From Cristatella mucedo (lineage: Eukaryota; Bryozoa; Phylactolaemata; Cristatellidae), in assembly GCA_009760855.2 (NCBI GenBank), contig WPIO01000017.1:5661001-5725000 (forward strand): a DNA stretch of 64,000 nucleotides. Reading direction: 5' to 3'. Position 1 is the first letter of the stretch. The number at the start of each line of letters is the position of its first letter. The notes beneath the pieces are model-generated. The model searched no databases. It worked only from the letters and a program-made list of their open reading frames with translations, and was not told the DNA's origin. A program made the translations under genes and the position numbers. Positions 33,600 through 60,069 of the stretch are shown here, in pieces.

Positions 33600-35380
33600 A
33601 GATGTAAATGCGATTCTTCGTCCGATAAAACGTCTATGCTAGAAACCTATGATTTTTAGATTTATTTCTACAATCCTGCTCACCCCAATGTGCCGAATTC
33701 TGCTCTCTGGCTGAACAAGGTTCTCCACTAGCTCATGTACATGGTCCGATGCACATTAAAGGTCACACTCTCAATCAATTAATATCTAAACATTTAATGC
33801 TTACAACTTTCACTCTTATCAAATTGTGCACATCTTAACACAGTCTTATCTGTTTTTCTCAGTAGTATGCATATTTTTCGGTGAGAAAAATTGTCAGAAA
33901 AAATTCAGGTAGAAACCTTGATTATATGACTAATTGTGAAAGAAATATCTTTGCTAGCCACCTTAGCCTGATCCTCCAAACTTGCCTTTAATTACAGTTG
34001 AAACGCTAAAGCATGATACAAACTGATGCTCTAATGAGTTAACTCCTCCGATTAAGCCTGAGAGCACTGTGAGCTCTCCGTTTAGACAGCTTATGCTTCT
34101 ATGCTGCTGTTAAAAACACCAGGATAAACAATTGCAAGCTAAGCATAAGCATGCCCTAGATTAGGACTAAGTTTCAACAAAAAATTCGGTTACGAGGATT
34201 TTTATGCGTAATATCAATTCATGAGAGCGAAATCCTAGTCTAGCTTCTATAGGAACATGACAGATATACGTGCTTTTAGTAGACAAAAGCTAATGTCAAA
34301 CTCTAACCGTCAACTTTACCTCAAACCACAACAGTAACACACCACAAACAGAGATCTTCGAAATGATCTAGTCCACGCTTTTTCTTGCTGCTCTCCGAGA
34401 CCTATATATGCAATTGGTAGGTTTATCCTTAATGGTACATTCTACCTGGATATTTTAATACCTCATTTTTGTGCCTCAAGCCTGCATCAGTTGTCCATAC
34501 AATAAAGCTAATCTTAAGTCTAAGTAATACAGCTAGCCCTCTAGATAGACCCTAAGCCCACTGATTTCCTACAAAACTGGTAGTAGTGCTTGGATTACAA
34601 TACATATTAATGTAGCCAACTCTCGCTTTTGCCATCTAGGAAACATGTCATGGAAATATTCAGTGTTGTGAAGATGCGATATCAGATGCCAATACTGTAT
34701 GCTACGATACTGTACGGTACCAAAAAGGCTGCTTACCGATTTCATCCTTTCTGCACTGCCAAGACTCCTCCTCACTTTTAACCGATATAAGGAAGCTGCT
34801 ATTTCTTCGTATCATCCTATCCATTCGACTCGTCCTGCGATTGTTCTGTTAATTTTCTAACTGAGCGAAGGCCATGCCATGACCTCCTAACGTAAGCATG
34901 TCAAATAAATGTCTGTGGTTACGACCATGTTAGGGTGAAATGACTGTTGGGTCGTAAAAGCAATGGGTCGGACTTATTTTCTTTATTCGCAATAAATTTA
35001 TAGTGTTCCTTGCATTTTGAAAGTGTGCTAGTGGGTGCATGTTTCCGAATAGCTCTAATTGGCATTGTCCATCATGTCCCACATTCTGTCCAACTGAATG
35101 ACAGGCAGTCAAGACTGAAATGTTGACTTCATTTTTGTATTAAAGCTGATAATTATATTAATAATTCAAAGTCAAAATTGCTAACGTAACGGGGCAAGAA
35201 AGTATATTCGTTCCTGTGTGGCATGCATATAATGCCACAATAGTTTCAGATAGTTGCACATATTTATTGAGAAAGAGCAGAAGATAAAGGCGCTCGCCCG
35301 TCTTTAGCCAAGCAGATTACTACAGACTTGAGCGTCGGAAACGTCGGTGATTTCTCGAGATTCGCAGAAGCCCAGGCTCG
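33600..35380. other. Right-arm-only intergenic segment
   Basis: Left-arm sequence skips from the point matching about 33,600 to about 35,380. It has a decayed LINE-A linker trace (CCTAGTCTAGCTTCTATAGG near 34,235) and otherwise no gene. Either an insertion cluster here or a deletion on the left. Confidence 0.4.
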
Positions 35381-35623
35381 TTTCCGAGATGGCGGTTGTC
35401 GATGAAGGTTAAAGGAAGACAAGACCGGTTGACTGATGGCAGTGAGAAAGAAGCCTGACGATTATCGGTATAAATCTATGGTGATGCCCAACTAGGTGGC
35501 GTAGCCACACGTTAACGCCAACCGAATTAAATTGTGTTAGGTTTTGTCTGTGCCAGGTTAGGCACTGACAGCTCAGCAGCCGAACTATGCAGCATGCTGC
35601 CATTTCTTCTGATGACGCATCAA

Positions 35624-35629
35624 ATCATT
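35624..35629 (-). promoter_or_regulatory. Mutated poly(A) signal site, right carbonic anhydrase gene
   Basis: The position matching the left AATAAA reads AATGAT on the minus strand (CAAGAAATGATTTGATGCG). An AAATAAGG sequence shared by both copies lies closer to the stop and might substitute, but it is not a canonical signal. Confidence 0.45.
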
Positions 35630-35709
35630 TCTTGAGCTAAGAGATACCTTATTTGATTCTGCCAAAATCTAATCCGCAGACTGAATTGATGTCCCTCGTT
35701 CGTTCACTC

Positions 35710-50100
<14,391 letters not shown>

Positions 50101-50138
50101 CTGAAGCGATGACAAGTAAAGTGAACAAGAAATGCGAC

Positions 50139-50146
50139 TATAAATA
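50139..50146 (-). promoter_or_regulatory. TATA-like box of right carbonic anhydrase gene
   Basis: TATTTATA on the minus strand, 39 bp upstream of the ATG at 50,100, same spacing and flanks as the left copy. A SINE (50,570-50,753) sits about 420 bp further upstream in this copy only. Confidence 0.5.
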
Positions 50147-50569
50147 CGCCTTGGACTTTTTTGAAGACACTTTTGACGCCAAAAATGTATTGTTATCTTT
50201 CGTATGTTTCTATAGTGTAGAGCAAAAACATTCAAGAGCAATATGCAGAAGCTCTATTAGTATCTCGGCCCTGTCTGTGAGCTTCCAAGCAGCGTCGCAA
50301 CTGCTTTGTGGGTATGCACATAGCAATGCATTCGGACATTGTACATGCAAAGTATCGCCAAGTCAGTGACGCCAGTGCTTCAATGCTTGCATTGCTTGTT
50401 GGTACATTTAATTCAAATACCAGAGAAAATGTACGCAATGTTTTCAAGTTGCGATACACCAGCAGCATTCAGCAACTGATCTCAAGCTTGAGTTAGAATA
50501 GCAAGCAATAGAAAACACCCGCTCGAAGACACATTGGCCTTGTGAAAATCGTTCAAGAACTGACCACTA

Positions 50570-50753
50570 AAAAAAAAAGAAAAATTCTAGCTGAATTAAC
50601 AGCCTCTTTTTGTATAGCGACAAGAGAGTCTTTACGGCTATCACCACCGCTTGCAGTGGCGATAAATAATCGCCCACCGCAGGAATCGAACCCACGACCT
50701 CGGGACCGAGGTCGTGAAAGCAACCGCCTTACCTAGTGTGCCATCACGGCTCA
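50570..50753 (-). mobile_element. SINE-B (tRNA-derived), inserted upstream of right gene
   Basis: Read on the minus strand: GTGAGCCGTGATGGCACACT, GGTAAGGCGGTTGC (box A side), GTGGGTTCGATTCCTGCGGT (perfect box B, GGTTCGATTCC), a short body and a T-rich 3' end. Direct repeats CACTA at 50,565-50,569 and 50,754-50,758 are the target duplication. The left arm has the empty site (near 11,370). It lies about 420 bp upstream of the right TATA box. Confidence 0.9.
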
Positions 50754-51395
50754 CACTAGACTTGCACCACCCAATCTGAGGAGCTACGGTACTTCTCCAA
50801 AATTTGGGCAGCCTATGGATACAAGGTCACTGTCAATAATCGTATGAGTCCGTTGTCTGTACTTCAGCCTCCAGCTAATTGACCCTGCCATGCATTCTTC
50901 GGGCTTTTTCAACCTGACGAGGAAATTCGTTCGGCTTGGACTTCGTCTATACCTTGTATGTGGGAGCTCTGCTAGCGATCAACTTGCCAAGTGATCTCAA
51001 CTGCAATCTCAACTCGATCCCACAGCAATCCCACAGCGTCTATTAAGCTTCCTTCGACATGTTGATTGCAGCCATGGTGAATGACAAATTAACAGTGACA
51101 ATGCAAGATTCGGAGACTTTCTGATGGCAAAAGCTTTCCCTGCTCTTACTCACCTTACCACTCATTGAGTTCGTATGTTCCCATTATTGCTTTGCTATTG
51201 TCGATCACATGCATTCGCGGTTCCGACTGATTCTGGCAGGTTTTATGAACATGATAAATCCCGTAGGAAATCCAGCTGTAGCAATCGATGGAGTTGGCGC
51301 TCATGTTCAATAATACTATCTTTGTCGCTCGCACTCAATCGATCCGGTGAATCACTCTAACTTGATGGTCATCGGGCATGCCATAGCCAATGTGC

Positions 51396-51396
<1 letters not shown>

Positions 51397-51427
<31 letters not shown>

Positions 51428-51545
51428 CATTTGATAAAGTGCCCTCATAGTACTTAATCTATTTCTAGGTGCTTTACATTTGCTGCAAAGGAAGCACGAT
51501 CGATGGTTATTGGTAGCATGCTCACTAAACAGCAGCGAGACCCTT
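51397..51545 (-). mobile_element. LINE-A 3' end, right arm
   Basis: (AAT)n then TTTGATAAAGTGCCCTCATA and CTATTTCTAGGTGCTTTACA; mirror of 10,560-10,685. Confidence 0.7.
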
Positions 51546-52334
51546 AAAATGCAGGAAACCCTTCTTAACGACGCCCTTGATCCATTTACTTTCACGGCGA
51601 CCCGGCTGAAACGGACTGGCTGCCAGACCGCAACCTATGCAGACCCTAAAGGCTTTCCTTTCTTTCATAACTCCCCATCAATCAAGCTGTTTGAACTGCC
51701 AATTTGCCTGTTCTTCGCTCAATTTCAAACCGCTTTCAGTCTCGTCATAGCAGTTTTGTAGTCTCTTATTTAGTGCCTCCCTGACAGTGCCCAGGCGTGC
51801 GAAAGCATACAAAAGATTAGGACTGGTAGTCCATCGAGTTGCATACGAGGGCTGCTGTGGATCATATCAGTTTTTCCTTATTAAGGCCTAGTCCAGCTAC
51901 TTTTAAACAAGTCATAAGAACCACGGATACAAAATCAAAATAAACTTACATCAACCATCAGCCCTCTCCTTATCCAATCTGAAATCCGCACTTTTCTAAG
52001 TCATCATTGCAGAGATCTTTGCTATCAAAATGCATCACTTGTTTATAAGATGTATAAGTAAAATCAGATAGTCCATACCTAAATCGAATTTCCCACTTGA
52101 CTGCTCCCCCTCTTGGTAATGTCCTCACTGGATTGTTGTTCCTCGTTTGATACATATGGTCATCAATTAGTGTCAGTAATATTGCCTAACCATGGCTAGC
52201 ACATCACGGCAATTTCATTGGAAAATTTAAGAGTATTGCTGCAATCGTCAACCCTATTCCAACGAGCCTCTAATAAGATACGGGGTTCCGCATGAATGTA
52301 AAAGGTTATCTTATTCAACCACCTCGTGTGTACA

Positions 52335-52440
52335 CAAGAGCCTTAACTGCTGTCACTGCCGCTTGCTGTTCGCAATGAAGGATCACCCACCGTAGAGCTC
52401 TAACCCATTACCTTGGTTTGGGAGAGTGAGCATCCTCCTT
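52335..52440 (-). mobile_element. SINE-B relic in right arm
   Basis: Mirror of 8,985-9,080 (TCACTGCCGCTTGCTGTTCG, GATCACCCACCGTAGAGCTC). Present in both arms, so SINE-B was active before the duplication as well as after it. Confidence 0.6.
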
Positions 52441-52539
52441 CCGGGCTGAGATCCAGGGCGTGTGCCTGGTACGTGTGCTTGGTACATACGCAATAAGGTG
52501 CATATTTCTGGTATACCTCTCTGAAACTAGAGTTGCCTG

Positions 52540-52880
52540 TCATTAATATTGCAGGTGCCAGATGACACCGCTTCTCGCGACCGACATTTGCCGAAATCAA
52601 ACAGCGGGTTGAATTTAATAATTTTCCCAATTACTTTTGGGTCCCTTCCTTTTCTTGCTCCAGCATACCTCTCCAAACTGCTTCCTGATGATGCAAGGCG
52701 TCGCACTATCCTCGCTTGTGACTCAAGTCACGTAGCTGGGCCTCTGAAAAAAACCTTAAATCCTTGGGAAGCCGCGCCTGTAGTTGATATGTTACCATAG
52801 AGCGTGGACCTTATTCCCGTCCGGCGCCACGACATTCCCTGACATGAGAGCCTTTAAAGAAGCTGTTAATGCTCGTGGTC
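52540..52880 (+). mobile_element. LINE-A C-terminal fragment, right arm
   Basis: TTTTGGGTCCCTTCCTTTTC, CAGCATACCTCTCCAAACTG and CCTTAAATCCTTGGGAAGCC keep LINE-A C-terminal order; mirror of the 3' part of 8,100-8,880. Confidence 0.6.
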
Positions 52881-53034
52881 CGTAAAACATTTATATATAT
52901 ACAGAGGCGTCGGGCTAAGAATCCAAGTATCTCCGCCGTATTCTCTAGACGAATACTTAAATTCAGTTTTGGCTTTGCTACTGATGAAAGCCAGTAAGAG
53001 CAATTAGATGGCGAGAAATATTTAAGGTTTATCC

Positions 53035-53170
53035 ACAAGTCTGGTTTGGTTTGTCTTAAGGCTAAGATGCTCACCTTTGATAGGCGAGGTCGTGAGTGGC
53101 CCGTAAAACGAACCGGGATAGAGATTTAGTACTATTAGGGTGCTATGCAAATAAAATTTAATTTTTGAAA
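53035..53170 (+). mobile_element. Decayed SINE-A-like element, right arm
   Basis: TTAAGGCTAAGATGCTCACC, GCGAGGTCGTGAGT and a tail ATAGAGATTTAGTACTATTA GGGTGCTATG; mirror of 7,795-7,920. Confidence 0.55.
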
Positions 53171-53289
53171 GTCTCCTGAGGTCTTCCCTTGAGATATGAG
53201 TCACCTTTTTTGATGCATGTATGAGACTATATGCTTGTACTATATATTTTTTATCCGACAACATCTCTTCTGCTACCAACTTTAAATTG

Positions 53290-53420
53290 CACACCTACTT
53301 ATTCACTCGCTACTTCCATACTATTCACTAGCTCGACTTCCCCCCTGACTCAAAACTAGGCTTTTGATTTTGTCTTTGCTGGATGAGACGAAGTCTGTTG
53401 CCTACCGTAACACACTATTG
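53290..53420 (+). mobile_element. LINE-B fragment, right arm
   Basis: TCGCTACTTCCATACTATTC and GATGAGACGAAGTCTGTTGC; mirror of 7,310-7,425. Confidence 0.6.
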
Positions 53421-53498
53421 CCCGGTTTTCCTTCTTCCTTTTTGTCAAATTTCAGGAAAGTTCAAACCGGGCTTCAAGCGGTAGCCTTCTATTGAAAC

Positions 53499-53508
53499 CT
53501 CTCTCTCT

Positions 53509-53605
<97 letters not shown>

Positions 53606-53610
53606 TCTCC
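53499..53610. repeat. (TC)n microsatellite expanded only in right arm
   Basis: About 110 bp of CT repeat. The left counterpart (about 7,213-7,227) is just GAAGAAAGAGG between identical flanks, so the tract grew after duplication or shrank on the left. Confidence 0.9.
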
Positions 53611-53649
53611 GTGTAACCAGTGACATAATGTGCAGCACGACTGACTGTC

Positions 53650-55390
53650 CATCAACAGGCTCACGGGGACTACTGTAGATTGTACCACTCTATTATAGCA
53701 GTGGAAAAGTCTAGCTTCTATAAATACACTGTTGAATCACAGATATACAATCCTAAAATGGTGATGTCGACGACCAGCCGTCAACTTACCCGTTCCCAGG
53801 TAGGCTCCTTACCAAATGATCTCTGTGATGATCTAGGGGATCGATTCTGCAGCTTCTTTTTCAAGAAGATATACGAGATCAGGGGGCCCGTCCCTAAGAT
53901 GGCAGCATGCCCCCTGGAATGTTGTTCCTCAATTATACTTAGCACCTCAATGTCTACACTCAAGCAGGTCACTAGTCACCTCGTACTGAAGTTCCTATAT
54001 CTATAAAAAAAACTAGTTCTTTGGATCCTATTGCCACTGTCCTTCGTCTACGATGCACTGATCAGCTGCTGCCATGCATAACGAACATCATCACTCTGTT
54101 ATTAGCCTCAGGTCATGTCTCAGCACCTTTCAAAAAGGCTGTAGACTTGCCACTACTCAAGAAAGTGACACTAGACCAAGAGAACGTGAGCAACTACCAC
54201 CCAGTCTCCCTTCTACCATTCCTATCAAAGACACTGGAACGAGTCGTGGCAGACCAGCTGAACTTACAAATTGAAATTACAAACCTTCCTTGTAAGTTCC
54301 TGTTTGATTTTAGAGCAAATCACTTCATTGTCTCAGCCCTGCTTGGGGTCCACATTGATCTACTTATAAAGCATACATAGGTACTGCTTGTTTTGCTCAA
54401 TCTTTCGACAGCTTTTGAAACTATCTATCACCAAGTCCTTCTTGAATGCCTCCCATATCGCCTGGGAGTCTCTGGCACTTTTCCTCAATGGTTCATCTCC
54501 TATCTCAGTCGTAGACTCCAGAGTGTTGATGTCAATGGACAAAAATCATTCGAGGTACCCCTGAAATATGGAGTACCTCAGGGCTCCGTGCATGGTCTGG
54601 TTCTTTAAACGGTTTATACTCTCCCTCTTGCCGATATGATTGCCAAGCACAATTTAGGCTTTCACTTTTGTGCGGACAAAACTAAATGGCACCTTTGCTT
54701 TGATCTCTAAACAACGCGCCAGCACGTCGAATTCTCTCAACTCCTTGGCTGCTTGTATTGATGACATAAGCACATGGATGACAAATCTTCCTAAATTGAA
54801 TGATGATAAAACCAACTTACTAGCTATGGGTAAACCAAGTGCGATTCAGAAATTAGAAAGGCTAACCCTCTAAATCGGCTCTTTTAGAAAACCTTCTGTA
54901 AAATATGTGCAAAATCGAGGTGTCATGTCCCAAAATGAAATTTATTGGACGACCATATTAGCTCCACACTTTCAAGTCTGCCTACTTCCAGCTGAATAAA
55001 ATTGCTGAACTTTGAGAATTTTAGACAGGGATACCGAACCTAAGTTGGTCAATGCCTTTGTGACATTCCGTCTTGACTTCAGTAACTCGCTGCTTGCTGG
55101 CCTACCGGTCCGTGCAATCAGGTGCTTACAGCTGGAGCAAAGCTTTGCAGCTAGGCTTGTCTGTCACGAGCTTCATAGTTGCCACATCACACCACTTCTC
55201 GCCGACATGCACTTTCTCCCAGTCAAACAAGGCATTGACTTCATAGTTTCGTCACTCACTTTTAGGTATTTTCTTTCTTTGGCTCCAGCCTACCAATCAA
55301 CTCCCAGCACTCATAGCCTAGCCGGCTTTCTGTCGGCATTCGGTATTCAGCAGACCTAATCTCAAGCAACAAAAAGAAAGTTAGAAGCAT
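53650..55390 (+). mobile_element. LINE-A, long decayed copy in right arm
   Basis: Plus-strand blocks: VGSLPNDLCDDLGDRFCSFF, FKKAVDLPLLKKVTLDQENV, LLNLSTAFETIYHQVLLECL, GVPQGSVHGLVL, a decayed YADD region, LVNAFVTFRLDFSNSLLAGL and the C-terminal part. Mirror of 5,480-7,260. Several frameshifts. Near 55,310-55,400 it merges into a short LINE-B-like piece. Confidence 0.85.
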
Positions 55391-55399
55391 AGCTGAGTC

Positions 55400-55725
55400 A
55401 GAAGAGACAGGACAAAGGAGCTAGTTAAGTTTTTTGCAAGCCACTGTGGACGACGGATCCCGATCTTAAATGGAGACCGGATGTACTGGCTAGCTGTGGA
55501 ATCAGTCTTATTAACAAATCTTTCAAAATTTAGGCAACTGTCAAATACGATGCCTAAATTCCGAGCATATTGTGAACGTCGCACAGTGGCATTATCTATT
55601 GGAAGGACAAATTCGTCTTGTCCAGCCACACGCTTGGGTTGTCCTGTGACCAGCAGATCCGTTCCATCGTCGTTTCGTTTAAGGAAATTTGAGGACATTC
55701 AGGATGGAATGTCTGCAAGGCAAGC
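55400..55725 (-). mobile_element. L2/CR1-like fragment of another family
   Basis: A minus-strand frame with MSSNFLKRNDDGTDLLVTG, SQYARNLGIVFDSCLNFE and STASQYIRSPFKIGIRRPQW matches the layout of the LINE RT C-terminal domain but differs from LINE-A and LINE-B. It belongs to a right-arm-only stretch (55,428-55,815). Confidence 0.7.
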
Positions 55726-55814
55726 ATTCTGTTTATTTGTCTCGGCTCTTCTACGAAGGGCGAAGGCCACTGCCGTGGCCTTCGCCTGTTGCTGTACGTG
55801 GAGCGTCGCATTCG

Positions 55815-56725
55815 TGCATGGCCTCCACCGCTGACTGTTTGCTCGCTCGCTCGTACAGAGTCTCGGTCTGCAGCTGGTGGAAGGAGCGAGAGATGCGTTC
55901 AGCCACCGCTGAGCTTAAGCCGAAGCTGTGCCGGCTCAGCACCAGCTCCGCTGGCACGTTAGAGCTGTGCAGGCCCTCCCTACCCCCTGGGAGCTGCGAG
56001 AGTGAGCTCGACAATATTTCGGGAAAATTGGTCGAAGGCCGCCGGCTTGCTCGCTGAGTGCGCGAGCCGGCGTATTTCAGAGAGCCGAGCATTTTTGCCG
56101 CGGGTTTTCGCCGACGAAACGCGCTTAGTTTGAACAGAAAGGCAGTCATGTCATTCACTTGCATGAATAGCTTGTCAGCTATCTAAATTTCTCCCCTACC
56201 CGATTGTAACGCTCGCACTGCGCGCCTCCGCATCGCTACGGCTGCCGCACTACGATCCTCTACTCCGCCACGAGGCAGGCCGATGTCTTCAGTGCGCTAG
56301 GAAAAAGCTCGGTGGCCTCGTCGTATGCTCGAGTGCATGTAGGCAGCAACTCTCAGCGGCCTCCGCGCCAGCACATGCAGAACGAGGCTGCAAGCGATCG
56401 TTCGGCCATCGCGTCGCCCTTACCGTGACAGTTTAAATGCACGGAGAACGGCTGCGGCTGCGCCAGGTCCCGGACTGGTGGAGCACCGCTTTAGCGGTCG
56501 CTATTTGTAGGGCTAGCCTTCGTTGAAATGCGCGCGGTTCCCTCGTGACGCGAATAGAACAAAAGCGAGTCGAGCGAGCGGCTCGAGCTGGCGGCTTCAG
56601 TTTTGACCGGCTATTGGCAGTCGGCTATTGGCTAAGTTAGGCTAGCAGGAGCGTGCTGGTGCGTGGGATGCTTGCAGTCCGACTTTGTGGAGGCCGTTTT
56701 TTGCAAACGATAATGAAGCGACCGT
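55815..56725. other. GC-rich block at outer end of right arm
   Basis: Mirror of 4,490-5,420, with CGAGTCGAGCGAGCGGCTCG near 56,570 and sharp loss of similarity past 56,722. Frames differ from the left arm by indels, so no conserved protein. Confidence 0.45.
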
Positions 56726-59030
56726 GAACATAACGGCAACGAACCTTCGACTTTGTCCTTTAGATCTGCCAGCTACCTTTCGAGGTGAGGGTCATAAAAG
56801 CTGACAATGACAGTAGCAGAGCATTCACTAATATTTTGTTCGCCTATGAATCTAACCATTAACTAGCACTCTTTCTATTAGATTTGCATAATTCTTATCC
56901 GTCATTAATGACAGTACAAAAAAAGTACTTTTAAGTCGAGAATACAGTGAAACTCAAGATTGTTCTTAACCCTCATTGTTGCCGGCAACAAGATATGACT
57001 AAGGAACGAAATGATTGTCAAACCTTTAAAATTTCTCTGCTTTCTTGTGGCTTTAAAAAGCACTCCTGATTCATAGCATTCATTGGCCTTTATTTGATGA
57101 TTTCGGCGGAAGTAGACTTCGCGTGTGATAATAATGGTCAGTATCCAGATCTCTTAATCTAAGTAATCTTCAAATGAAGGGTCGCCATTACTATTATATA
57201 AAAAGACGCTTCTATTATCGTATTTATAATAGAAAATAACACAAATCCCCGTTAGAATAATTTTAAACTATAATTTTAAGCGTTTTCAAAGTTGAATCAT
57301 AAAAAGGAAATGCTTTATTCGACCTTGGGAGTTAAACCGAGTTAATCTTCCTGTCAAACGCCACTGGACTTGGGCGGTTACCTAGATGTCTTTTCAAGCG
57401 GTCTCGATTGGTACTCAGTCTAGTTTCTTGCCGTCGCAACCGTTGCACTCAACTAGCGGCAGCCTTTTTGTTCATGGAAGCTTCTCCATTTGTAAATCTG
57501 ATGCGTAGATTCACTTTTGACTATTTCCAGCACCCGGCTGCGAGTGGGAGGCGCCTCAATTGGCAAGGGGTTCAGATCTTCGAATTCAACTAATAACGTA
57601 CTGACGGAGGTGTGGGCGTGGCGCGAGGCAGGCGTAGAATATGAAGAAGAAGTGACAGCAAGTTTATACATGTTATTCAATGCAGCCGGAGGAGACACTT
57701 GATCCAGAGATTATAGTCTAATTTTGGCTCTCATAGGTTGCGGACGATTGAAACAGGGCTTTCTTTATGAATAGGGCTAAGTTAGCTTAGGAATTTAGGT
57801 GGAATTCTTGGTGAAGCGATGAATCTTCGCCATTTCAAATGTCTCACCCTCTGTCGTCGGCGCTGTGACACTCTTTTGCTGACAAAGGATGCTGTATAAA
57901 TCCAGTTGAGATTTTTACGCACGTCTTAGAGACTTCAACTTCACATTCTTATACCAGCTCATCTCGCTATTAGACAGTAAACTCATTCTTTTCACCGTAT
58001 GCAATCCTAAGGTACCGACCGTCGGCTCCATTGGCTTTTGGCATTTTCAAGCACTTCGGATTTAAAGTCGATTTCGATTTTAGTGACAATTTCCTACATC
58101 AAATAGTGAAATAACTCCTTTTTAGCACCTGTCATAAAGAGACTCTAATCACATATTTATAACTTTACGTTCACCGCGGTTCTTCATCGTCATGGTATTA
58201 ATTTATTATTCGGTTCGCTCAGCGGAGCGACTTCCGGCCCGGAAATGCAAAAGCTCGAGTAGATACGAGCTCGCGGCAGAGCAGAAAAAGAGGCTCTCCA
58301 TAGATATAGGATAGATTGAAAGTCGGTAATAGATAGGTTTACTTAATCACTTATATTGAGTTGTTCATAAGAATAATTCTTGCGGCCCTTACGACTGCGG
58401 TCTCTGCGTTCAAGTCAGTGGCCAAGTACAAAACTCGTTATCGCTCGGCGTTGTATTTTCAGTTACTATGAGAGACATCTCAGCTATTTCACGGTAAAAG
58501 AATCGTTAATGGTTCTGTTTTTGGCTGCTCTGCGGTGGAAAGTTAAACCAAAAAAGCGAAGATATTTCGTGATCTCCACGTCATGAATAAAAAACCTCAG
58601 CTGAGCGGAAGCCCATTAGACTATTACTATTCAAAACCTGTATTGAGCACGGAACTTACGCGTCGGCATGCACGCCAAGTTTGTCGCACACAGCAAAAGC
58701 CTCAGGAGATAGCACAGTCGGATTTCTGTCAACTCTAGCATAGGCGTAATGCGCAATGGGTCCCAAGAAGCCTGTCGGAAGAACGCATACCCATGTCACA
58801 GCAAAATTACAGTGAGTATGTGCTTACGCTAAAATCTCCATTCCGTTATTGAGGACAAGAAAATTACACAATAACTTGAATGAGTTCAGGGTTTTTCAAG
58901 GAGGTGAACAAAACTGAACAAGATGGTTCTATCTACACGAGCCAAGGGCCTAGCTAGTCAATACATGTACGTTTAGTTAATCCTCCAGTCATTCTTACAA
59001 AACAGCCGGTATACAACATAATTTCCCAAA
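56726..59030. other. Single-copy DNA beyond the palindrome, nothing recognised
   Basis: AT-rich to mixed sequence. Two short frames (57,408-57,593 and 58,380-58,586, plus) have no recognisable domain. No repeat of the families above. Confidence 0.4.
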
Positions 59031-60060
59031 AAATCAAGACCCTTGAAATCGTTGCTATAAGTGCAAAAATATCTGCCTCACCTCTGCTGCTCAGTCCCCC
59101 TCCGATCTGTCATCATTGGTAGATTGCTACAACACGACACTAGCTGAAACGTTTGACAAGTTAGCACCTGCGACTAAGTGCACCGTGCGCCCTCGCCCAG
59201 ACGGCCCATGGCTTACCACGGACATTAAACTAGCGAGGTCTACTAAGCTCAAGCTTGAAAAAGCATAAATAAGGTCTTCTCTAACTTCTTGGTCCAGAAG
59301 AGAGACGAGATCAGGAAGTCCATCTCTGCAATGGCAGCATCCCCCTAGAATGCTGTCCCTCGATTCCTTGCAGCACCTCAACGTCTGCATTCAGGCAGGT
59401 TACTAGTGACCTCGTCCTGAAGTTCATATCCCAATCAAAAAAGACAGCAAGTCCTTTGGACCCAAATTCCCACTGTCCTGCTTCTACGTTGCATTAATCT
59501 GCCGCTGCATGTATAGCAAACATCATTAGTATGTCATTAACCTCAAGTCATGTACCGGCACCTTTCCAAAAAGCTGTAGTCAGGCCACTTCTCAAGAAAG
59601 CGATGCTAGACCAAGACAACTTGAGCAGCTACCTTGCAGTCTCCCTTCCATCATTCCTATCAAAGTCACTGGAACGGGTCGTGGCAGACCAGCAGAACTC
59701 AGTGGTTAAGGTGCTCGTTTCGACCAAGGTCTGGCCGAGGTCGTGGGCTCGAGCCCCATGGCATATGTTAAGTGCCTGAATAGAGATTAAGTTCTCCTAG
59801 TGTGCACTACAAATTGACTATATATTGATTTATTTATAACTCACATATTAAAAATTTAAGCATTGCTAGTAAGTTCCGGTCTGGCTTTAGAGCTAATCAA
59901 TTCACAGAATCAGCATTGCTTTTGGTGAGAACGACCTACTTAGGATTGCAGACGAATGTAGACTATCTCTGCCTGGTTTGCCCGATCTTTCGGCAGCTTT
60001 TGATGCTATTGATCATGGAGTCATTCGTGAGCCCCTCTCATCACGGCATTGGCAGGAAAT
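59030..60060 (+). mobile_element. LINE-A linker and N-terminal RT, outside palindrome
   Basis: Decayed linker (ATCTGCCTCACCTCTGCTGC), KRDEIRKSISAMAASP, then PFQKAVVRPLLKKAMLDQDN and FLSKSLERVVADQ, an interruption by SINE-A, then SAAFDAIDHGVI at 59,993-60,030. Frames broken. Confidence 0.8.
59702..59837 (+). mobile_element. SINE-A nested in LINE-A, with target duplication
   Basis: Cleanest SINE-A: GTGGTTAAGGTGCTCG (box A side), GGTCGTGGGCTCGAGCCCCA (box B side), tail AAGTGCCTGAATAGAGATTA AGTTCTCC. Flanked by AACTCA at 59,696-59,701 and 59,838-59,843. LINE-A coding sequence resumes directly after. Confidence 0.9.
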
Positions 60061-60069
60061 ACCTCCAGC

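Noticed and set aside
50640-50760. A functional tRNA gene
   Set aside because: Box B is perfect but the cloverleaf is not complete, it has target repeats and a T-rich tail, and relics occur elsewhere; it is a SINE.
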